A stretch of 8,791 bases of DNA. Source: an uncultured Collinsella sp. (GTDB taxonomy: Bacteria; Actinomycetota; Coriobacteriia; Coriobacteriales; Coriobacteriaceae). Numbering within the stretch: position 1 is the first letter of the stretch; every line of letters begins with the position of its first letter. The notes beneath the pieces are model-generated. The model was not told the origin of the DNA. It saw nothing but the letters and a program-made list of their open reading frames with translations, and searched no databases. The stretch is from contig CAAENW010000221.1 of the NCBI GenBank assembly GCA_900757265.1, positions 1 to 8,791 of the forward strand, in the 5' to 3' direction. The position numbers and the translations under genes are program-made. Shown piece by piece: positions 1-4,183 of the stretch.

Positions 1-1
1 A

Positions 2-391
2 GATAGTCGAGAGGCGCGGTCTCAAGAAGGAGTAACATCGGGACTTGCAGCGACGGACCTCGGGACGCTCTTACACCACGTCTGCGCGCGCCACCATGCG
101 TATCAAGAAGCGGCCCGGTTTGACCTGGAATACAACGGTGAGCTGGGCCATTCCTCTCGGAGGGGACGTATCCATGATGAAAAGCGCAACACGGGCTTGA
201 TTACTATGGGAATCGAGGTCGCGACGGTCAATAGCGAAATGCTCTGTGACATGGAAGCGATGGAAGCGCTCGCATGGCGCATGCACCAGCGTATGCGAAA
301 GCGGTACCGGAATCGTGTCGATGCCCGCAGGAAGAAGCAAGAGGCGTTGCTTAACACGCTGCGGGCGTGTTTTGGGCTTAAGCCGGTCTAA
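2..391 (+). CDS. C-terminal part of a DUF559/Vsr-like nuclease-fold protein (partial, cut by the window edge)
   Basis: The frame is open without a stop from base 2 to the TAA at 389-391, giving 129 residues, so the true start lies outside the window. The internal TTG (197) or ATG (206) starts would delete the conserved core and are not credible. The core at residues 40-50 of the fragment reads FDLEYNGELGH. A D-E-K-R group follows at 59-62, then a hydrophobic stretch ending in GIEVATV near 70-76. The pattern D-x-E-[YF]-[DN]-G-E-x-x-H, then D..R...L...G..V, is typical of the DUF559/Vsr PD-(D/E)XK-like domain, which in Actinobacteria often sits C-terminal to an AbiEi-type winged helix. The tail (about 90-129) is basic and helical, ending in a Cys- and Phe-containing patch. 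Whether it is an active nuclease or only a structural relative cannot be told. Arg codons such as CGG and AGG are more frequent than in the genes downstream, in keeping with an accessory gene. Confidence 0.6.
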   Translation, partial: DSREARSQEGVTSGLAATDLGTLLHHVCARHHAYQEAARFDLEYNGELGHSSRRGRIHDEKRNTGLITMGIEVATVNSEMLCDMEAMEALAWRMHQRMRKRYRNRVDARRKKQEALLNTLRACFGLKPV

Positions 392-451
392 TTCACGTCG
401 AAAATAGGGGGTTAATCATATGCCCTGGCCAAAATATGGCAAATATGAGTA

Positions 452-472
452 CTGTCACTAAATCAGTAACAG
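452..472. promoter_or_regulatory. Operator-like dyad in the left arm
   Basis: Within the left arm lies a hyphenated palindrome: CTGT, one base, ACT, a five-base spacer, then AGT, one base, ACAG. Each half-site is 8 bases, and only the centre and one position per half deviate from symmetry. This size and layout suit a dimeric helix-turn-helix regulator. The binding protein is unknown and no gene for one is seen beside it. Confidence 0.4.
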
Positions 473-595
473 CAAAATCAAGGAATTTAGGACTCGGAGG
501 CGGCATAAAGTAAGAAGATAATAAACAAATATGGAATAACTAAGCATCAGGTTGGCGACACTGAGCGCAAAATCTGTCCGAGAGGCCAAAATTGC

Positions 596-616
596 CTGTT
601 ACTAAATTGGTGACAG
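596..616. promoter_or_regulatory. Operator-like dyad in the right arm
   Basis: This is the counterpart of the 452-472 dyad, with half-sites CTGTTACT and GGTGACAG around five bases. Keeping the CTGT-n-AC...GT-n-ACAG frame while the centre varies between the two arms suggests the dyad itself may be selected. The two dyads are 123 bases apart. Confidence 0.4.
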
Positions 617-643
617 TACTCATATTTGCCATTTTTTGGCCAC

Positions 644-663
644 GGCACCCTAGGAAGGGTGCC
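644..663. repeat. Perfect 7 bp hairpin (GGCACCC / GGGTGCC)
   Basis: GGCACCC at 644-650 pairs with GGGTGCC at 657-663 around a six-base loop. It begins 2 bases after the inverted-repeat element and its last base is shared with the next hairpin. There is no U-tract, so on its own it is a poor terminator. It may form a tandem structure with the stem at 663-691. Confidence 0.6.
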
Positions 664-693
664 CCGGAGCTCCCCATAGGGGAGCTCCGGGCT
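663..693 (+). terminator. Strong 13 bp hairpin, likely terminator without a proper U-tract
   Basis: CCCGGAGCTCCCC (663-675) pairs perfectly with GGGGAGCTCCGGG (679-691) around the three-base loop ATA, followed only by CTT. The CCCC-AUA-GGGG apex resembles that of the clear terminator at 2216-2249 (CCCC-AATA-GGGG). It lies 270 bases after the partial gene ending at 391, so it may be that gene's terminator, pushed away by the inverted-repeat element between them. The missing U-run lowers confidence in the termination role, not in the hairpin. Confidence 0.55.
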
Positions 694-763
694 TCACAGA
701 GGCACGAATAGCCCACTCCGACCTGCGAAATCTGTACTCGCGATGCGAATAACGTCCCTAACC

Positions 764-792
764 TTAAACTTTAGCTTGAACTTAGCTATAAT
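764..792 (+). promoter_or_regulatory. Putative sigma-A promoter with perfect TATAAT
   Basis: A perfect -10 box TATAAT sits at 787-792. The hexamer 17 bases upstream is TTAAAC (764-769), a 3-of-6 match to the -35 consensus. Transcription would start near 799-801, just where the first helix of the predicted structured RNA begins. An unusually A/T-rich stretch (about 748-792) surrounds it. A closer TTGAAC at 776-781 is only 5 bases from the -10 box and cannot serve as its -35. Confidence 0.6.
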
Positions 793-800
793 GCGCTACG

Positions 801-1116
801 TTCCTGCCAGGCTGTGGTTGCGGACGGACGAAATGCCCGTCCTAGTCCAAGACAGACGCGGTCAAAGGGATCCACGTAAGCGACCGCGTGCGCGCGGCGC
901 GATCATGGCGCGTCCTAGATGTAAGCCGCACCGTCCGTTCTACTTTCTTTGGGGCAATACCGTCTCGCGGGCGAGCGGGCCAGTCGTGAAGGTGGCTGCG
1001 GCCTCCCGAGCAAACGCCCCGGTGCGCAAGTGTGGGGTCAAATACCAGGTCAGCTGGTGGGAACAACCTGATATTCCGCGCAACGCACGGATCGTATACG
1101 ACACAGAAGGCAGGGT
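801..1116 (+). ncRNA. Structured noncoding RNA, candidate raiA-motif RNA (about 315 nt)
   Basis: The interval between the TATAAT box and the lipoprotein gene folds into a closed multi-helix RNA. Closing helices: CCTGCC (803-808) with GGCAGG (1109-1114); CTGTG (812-816) with CACAG (1102-1106); GTTGCG (817-822) with CGCAAC (1079-1084). Inner hairpins: ACGCGGTC (856-863) with GACCGCGT (882-889); GGCGCG (896-901) with CGCGTC (909-914), one G-U; CTCG (964-967) with CGAG (972-975); CCCC (1017-1020) with GGGG (1034-1037); AATAcCAGGT (1041-1050) with ACCTGaTATT (1066-1075), one mismatch; and GGACGG (822-827) with CCGTCC (837-842), which competes at base 822 and with 931-937. Nested long-range pairing plus a promoter at the 5' end argue for a functional RNA rather than coding sequence. 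I saw no RNase P, tmRNA or SRP core motifs. The raiA-motif name is inferred mainly from the raiA/hpf gene downstream and the host type. It could instead be an undescribed RNA or a long leader of the lipoprotein gene. Confidence 0.6.
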
Positions 1117-1141
1117 AGTGGACATGGTGAGGGGCAGCTTG

Positions 1142-2149
1142 ATGCACGCGGCTCGGTTAGGTGCTGGGACCGCAGCGGTCATCGCCGTTTTGGGCCTGAG
1201 CGGATGCGCGTTCAACCCGCTGTCTACGTTCACGACTCCCACGATCGACCAGATCGAGTACGAGACCGTCACGCCGGCGGTGTCGGACGATGCCCTGGTC
1301 ACTCCCGGAACCCTGACGGTCGCCCTCGATACCTCCGATGCGCCGCAGGCCATGCAGGACGCCGACGGCGAGCTCACGGGGTATGCGGTTGACGCCGCCC
1401 GCGCCCTTGCAAGCCGCATGGGCCTTAAGGTCGCCTTTGTCGATGCGTCCTCGGCAGGTTCCGCGCTCGGCGACAAAAAGGCTGATATCTTTATCGGCGA
1501 GATCAACTCCACGGACGGGGACGTTAGCTCGCTCGGCACCTGCCTGTACGATGCCGCTTCCGTGTTCGGTAAAACCAGCGATGGTGGGTCGCTAAGCGTT
1601 TCCACCGATACCCTTAACACGTCTACTCTGGGTGTCCAGATGTCCTCGGCCTCGCAGGAGGCGCTTGCTAAGCAGAGCATCGCCGCCAACCAAAAGACTT
1701 ACTCCAACATCAACGAGTGCTTTGAGGCACTCGAGTCCGGCGAGGTCGACTATGTAATCTGCGACTCCACGGCCGGCGGCTACCTTGCACGCCTGATGAG
1801 CGAGGTCTCCTATGCCGGTTCGCTCGAGGCGCCCTCGACGCTTGGTGTTGCGGGCCTCTCGTCCAATGACGAACTGTGCCGTGCCGTGAGCGATGCCCTC
1901 GACGGTATTACGGCCGACGGCACGCTCGAGGCGGTCCACTCTGTCTGGTATGGCAGGATGCCCTACGACCTCACCACTAAGACGGTTTCGGGCGCTAACG
2001 TGCAGCCGGGCGACTCTGAGTCCAGTGAGACCGCATCCTCCGGCAGCGAGTCCTCCGATTCCAACAATGAGACCGCATCCTCCGAGGACAAGTCGTCCAG
2101 CCAGGAAGGCACCATCACCGACGACGACATTAACAAACTTAATAGCTAG
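1142..2149 (+). CDS. Family-3 extracellular solute-binding lipoprotein
   Basis: This 335-residue protein starts with a lipoprotein signal peptide whose lipobox is L19-S-G-C22, so it should be anchored by Cys22 on the outer membrane face. Residues about 55-275 follow the periplasmic-binding-protein type 2 pattern (SBP_bac_3). They show GTLTVALD at 57-63, GELTGYAVDAARALASRMGL at 76-95, KKADIFIG near 112-119 and a second lobe with ECFEALESGEVDYVICD at 192-208. The Arg that binds the carboxylate of amino-acid ligands, usually in a T-x-x-R motif after the D-x-I-x-G segment, is absent: residues 121-134 have no Arg. The C-terminus (about 290-335) is a Ser/Glu/Asp-rich low-complexity tail. ATG 1142 has GAGGGG 7 bases upstream and gives a compact signal peptide. 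ATG 1124 and GTG 1118 are alternatives. The frame stays open back to 743, but that part is not protein-like. No permease or ATPase gene is adjacent, so the ligand is unknown. Confidence 0.85.
   Translation: MHAARLGAGTAAVIAVLGLSGCAFNPLSTFTTPTIDQIEYETVTPAVSDDALVTPGTLTVALDTSDAPQAMQDADGELTGYAVDAARALASRMGLKVAFVDASSAGSALGDKKADIFIGEINSTDGDVSSLGTCLYDAASVFGKTSDGGSLSVSTDTLNTSTLGVQMSSASQEALAKQSIAANQKTYSNINECFEALESGEVDYVICDSTAGGYLARLMSEVSYAGSLEAPSTLGVAGLSSNDELCRAVSDALDGITADGTLEAVHSVWYGRMPYDLTTKTVSGANVQPGDSESSETASSGSESSDSNNETASSEDKSSSQEGTITDDDINKLNS
2026..2084. repeat. 17 bp direct repeat, 42 bp apart, in the Ser-rich tail
   Basis: TGAGACCGCATCCTCCG occurs identically at 2026-2042 and 2068-2084, an in-frame spacing of 14 codons. 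It encodes a repeated E-T-A-S-S motif in the low-complexity tail of the lipoprotein. Slippage between the copies could add or remove 14 residues without breaking the frame. Confidence 0.8.
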
Positions 2150-2215
2150 TTATTGCTAGGGGTGGTGTCTCCTATACGTTGGAAAGGACACCTCTTCACG
2201 GTTTCAACACGCACT

Positions 2216-2249
2216 GCCGGGCTTCCCCAATAGGGGAGCCCGGCTTTTT
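2216..2249 (+). terminator. Rho-independent terminator of the lipoprotein gene
   Basis: GCCGGGCT-t-CCCC (2216-2228) pairs with GGGGAGCCCGGC (2233-2244) around the loop AATA, with a single bulged T, and is followed directly by five Ts (2245-2249). It lies 67 bases after the lipoprotein stop codon. A weaker GGTGTC...GACACC pairing precedes it near 2164-2192. Confidence 0.9.
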
Positions 2250-2321
2250 CATCCCAATAAAACCAGCAGGTCAAAGCCAATTTTCAGGACCAAATACAAA
2301 GCCGCCGACGCCCTCCCATAG

Positions 2322-2345
2322 CGCACTTTGCCACGGAAAAGTGCG
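2322..2345 (+). promoter_or_regulatory. Perfect 8 bp hairpin in the hpf upstream region
   Basis: CGCACTTT (2322-2329) pairs with AAAGTGCG (2338-2345) around an eight-base loop. It sits in the 217-base non-coding stretch between the terminator at 2249 and the hpf start. No U-tract follows, so it is not a standard terminator. It could be a leader structure or an operator. I found no convincing -35/-10 pair here; TACATA near 2424 is the best weak -10 candidate. Confidence 0.4.
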
Positions 2346-2466
2346 AGACTTCGGTATGCGGTATCAAGCAATCGTTATTCGGGTCTTTGGGAATCCGCGT
2401 GATTAAATGCACGGCAATGGGTACATAGCCAGTACAGTAAGTCCCCGAGGCAGATTGGAGCCACGT

Positions 2467-3051
2467 ATGGATATCAAGGTTTCTGGACGCAAGACGACGG
2501 TAACCGATGCTCTGCGTGCGCATGTGGATGAGAAGATCGGCGAGGCGCTCAAGGTTTTCGATATCGAGCCCATGACGGTCGACGTTGTACTTCGCTATGA
2601 GAAGAACCCCTCGAACCCCAACCCGGCAATCGTCGAGGTTACGGTTCGTGCCCGCGGTTCGGTGATTCGCGTTGCCGAGCACGGTGCAGATATGTACGCC
2701 GCCATTGACCTCTCCGCCGATAAGGTCACCCGCCAGCTGCGTAAGTTCAAGACCAAGGTCGTGGACAACCGCCAGGGCGGTGCCAGCGCCGCGGATGTTG
2801 CGCCGGTCGAGCGCGTCGAGGATCTGGCCGACCTGCTGCTGCCCGAGGAAGAGGACGACCTGCTCGTCCGCGAGAAGGTTATCGACGTCACCCCGATGAC
2901 TGAGGAGCAGGCGCTGGTGCAGACCGATCTGCTGGGTCACGACTTCTACGTGTTCGAGAACGCGACGACCGGCCTTATCAATGTGGTGTATCACCGTAAG
3001 AATGGTGGATATGGCATCATCAAGCCCCGCATCGAAACACTTGACGAGTAA
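2467..3051 (+). CDS. hpf: Ribosome hibernation promoting factor, long form (HPF/RaiA)
   Basis: This 194-residue protein binds the small ribosomal subunit and, in the long form, pairs two 70S ribosomes into inactive 100S dimers when growth slows. The N-terminal S30AE domain spans about residues 1-100, starting MDIKVSGRKTTVTDALRAHV and containing the basic helix DKVTRQLRKFKTKV (85-98). A charged linker (about 101-133) leads to the C-terminal dimerisation domain (about 134-190), with the family signature LLGHDFYVFENATTG then INVVYHRKNGGYGIIKP. Length fits the long HPF class (about 180-200 residues). ATG 2467 is chosen because TTGGAG lies 6 bases upstream and the protein begins right at the conserved first strand; the open frame back to 2407 is not protein-like. 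The gene is bounded by terminators at 2216-2249 and 3081-3113, so it is probably transcribed alone. Confidence 0.96.
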   Translation: MDIKVSGRKTTVTDALRAHVDEKIGEALKVFDIEPMTVDVVLRYEKNPSNPNPAIVEVTVRARGSVIRVAEHGADMYAAIDLSADKVTRQLRKFKTKVVDNRQGGASAADVAPVERVEDLADLLLPEEEDDLLVREKVIDVTPMTEEQALVQTDLLGHDFYVFENATTGLINVVYHRKNGGYGIIKPRIETLDE

Positions 3052-3055
3052 AATA

Positions 3056-3077
3056 CGTTAACTTGCATGAGTTAACG
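3056..3077. repeat. Inverted repeat CGTTAAC / GTTAACG
   Basis: CGTTAAC (3056-3062) and GTTAACG (3071-3077) form a 7 bp stem with an eight-base loop, 4 bases after the hpf stop and just before the main terminator. Each half contains the self-complementary GTTAAC. It may stabilise the hpf mRNA end or be a protein site. Confidence 0.5.
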
Positions 3078-3080
3078 GTT

Positions 3081-3113
3081 GGCGGCCATCCCATGCGGGT
3101 GGTCGCCTTTTTT
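3081..3113 (+). terminator. Rho-independent terminator of hpf
   Basis: An 11 bp stem (3081-3091 with 3097-3107, including two G-U pairs) around the loop CATGC is followed by six Ts (3108-3113). It is only 18 bases before the ATG of the next gene, so that gene needs read-through or a promoter overlapping this region. Confidence 0.92.
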
Positions 3114-3131
3114 ACGTAAGGAGTCGCTTTG

Positions 3132-4085
3132 ATGGACAAGGCCGCATCCGCCGGTCATTCGGACCGTTGCCGCATCGTCGTCGATACCTGCTGCGACTTT
3201 AGCCCCGAGGTCGCTGCGAACCTCGATGTCGATATCTTGGGCTTCCCCTTTATCATCGATGGCGAGGAGCGCACGGACGATATCTGGTCGAGCATGAGCC
3301 CTAAGGAGTTCTACGACCGCATGCGCGCCGGTGCCCGCGTGTCCACCTCGGCTGTGTCGCTCGGTCGCTATATCGAGTTCTTTACCGAGTGCGCCAAAGA
3401 GGGCACGCCCACGGTCTACCTGTGCTTTACCTCGGCGCTGTCGTCGAGCTACAACTCCGCGTGCCAGGCGGCAGATGCCGTGCGCGCCGAGTATCCCGAT
3501 TTTGAGCTGTATGTGGTCGACAACGCTCTGCCCTGTGCGACCGGCGAGCTCTTGGCGCTCGAGGCCGTGCGCCAGCGTTCGGCGGGGCTGACCGCCAAGC
3601 AGCTGGTCGATTGGGCAAACGAGGCAAAGACCTACGTCCACGGCTACTTTACGCTCGAGAGCTTCGATGCGCTGGCTGCCGGCGGCCGCATTCCGCCCGC
3701 GGCGGCACAGCTCACGGCAAAGCTCGACGTCAAACCCGAGCTGTCTTACGACCTGGCCGGCTCGCTGTCGCTGATCGGCGTCAACCGCGGTCGCAAGAAG
3801 GCACTCAAGTCCATCCTCAAGTCGTTCCGCGAGAACTATGTGCCCGATCGCACCATGCCCATCGCCATTATGACTGCCGATGCCGAGAAGGATGGTGACT
3901 GGCTCGAAGCCGCCATCCGTAAGGAGGAGGGCTGCGCCGACGTCACGATCATTCGCAGCTCTGTGGGCCCCACCATCGGCTCGCACGTGGGTCCCGGCAT
4001 GGTGGCCTGCGCGTTTTGGGGTAAGAACCGCGCCGACAAGGCGTCTCTTTCCGACCGCATCGCCCGCCGGGTGCGCGGCCAGTAG
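3132..4085 (+). CDS. DegV/FakB-family fatty-acid-binding protein
   Basis: This 317-residue protein belongs to the DegV family, whose FakB members hold a fatty acid for phosphorylation by the kinase FakA, feeding exogenous fatty acids into phospholipid synthesis. Family hallmarks are visible in order: IVVDTCCDF at 15-23 (in place of D-S-x-x-D-L), VSTSAVS at 70-76, the FTSALSSSYNSA ligand loop at 99-110, VVDNA at 128-132, ALAAGGRIP at 180-188, KPEL at 201-204, the basic N-R-G-R-K-K patch at 218-223, and VGPTIGSHVGPG at 278-289. It is somewhat longer than typical DegV proteins (about 280), mainly at the ends. ATG 3132 has AAGGAG 8 bases upstream; the TTG at 3129 is less likely. No fakA-like gene is nearby, so specificity is unknown. 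It follows the hpf terminator closely, and no terminator is obvious in the 98 bases downstream. Confidence 0.93.
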   Translation: MDKAASAGHSDRCRIVVDTCCDFSPEVAANLDVDILGFPFIIDGEERTDDIWSSMSPKEFYDRMRAGARVSTSAVSLGRYIEFFTECAKEGTPTVYLCFTSALSSSYNSACQAADAVRAEYPDFELYVVDNALPCATGELLALEAVRQRSAGLTAKQLVDWANEAKTYVHGYFTLESFDALAAGGRIPPAAAQLTAKLDVKPELSYDLAGSLSLIGVNRGRKKALKSILKSFRENYVPDRTMPIAIMTADAEKDGDWLEAAIRKEEGCADVTIIRSSVGPTIGSHVGPGMVACAFWGKNRADKASLSDRIARRVRGQ

Positions 4086-4183
4086 GCAAGTAACGCGGCC
4101 GTAATCGCCCTCAACTCACAGCCCAAACGCTGGCACCGAGTATTCAACCTGGTAATAACACCCAACCCAAAAGGAAAGGTTTC

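Larger units (their letters stand above)
426..642. repeat. Inverted-repeat element with ~50 bp imperfect arms (MITE-like or regulatory)
   Basis: The left arm (426-475) and the reverse complement of the right arm (592-642) match at about 46 of 51 positions, with four substitutions and one single-base gap. Both arms begin TGGCCAAAA and share an uninterrupted run from TGGCAAATATG through GTACTGTCAC. The 116-base centre (476-591) is A/T-rich and has no credible ORF. No clear target-site duplication is visible outside the arms. It could be a miniature inverted-repeat transposable element, an extended RNA hairpin, or a pair of regulator sites. The spacer lacks coding capacity, so any transposition would need an enzyme supplied in trans. 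Confidence 0.75.

Noticed and set aside
71..340. 89-codon minus-strand frame
   Set aside because: It overlaps the + strand frame with the DUF559-like motif and has no recognisable motif or ribosome site of its own.
426..642. CRISPR repeats
   Set aside because: There are only two arms, in inverted rather than direct orientation, with no regular spacers and no cas genes.
776..792. TTGAAC as the -35 box for TATAAT
   Set aside because: Only five bases separate them; sigma-A promoters need about 17. TTAAAC at 764-769 has the correct spacing.
801..1116. RNase P RNA, tmRNA or SRP RNA
   Set aside because: The conserved GAGGAAAGTCC core of RNase P, the tRNA-like CCA end and tag frame of tmRNA, and the GGAAGG-type SRP tetraloop motif are all missing. 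The ACAGAA near 1103-1108 alone is not enough.
743..1141. N-terminal 133 residues of the long open frame running into the lipoprotein
   Set aside because: The translation is Arg/Pro-rich and not protein-like, it would put the lipoprotein signal peptide in the middle of the protein, and the same bases form a nested RNA structure behind a promoter.
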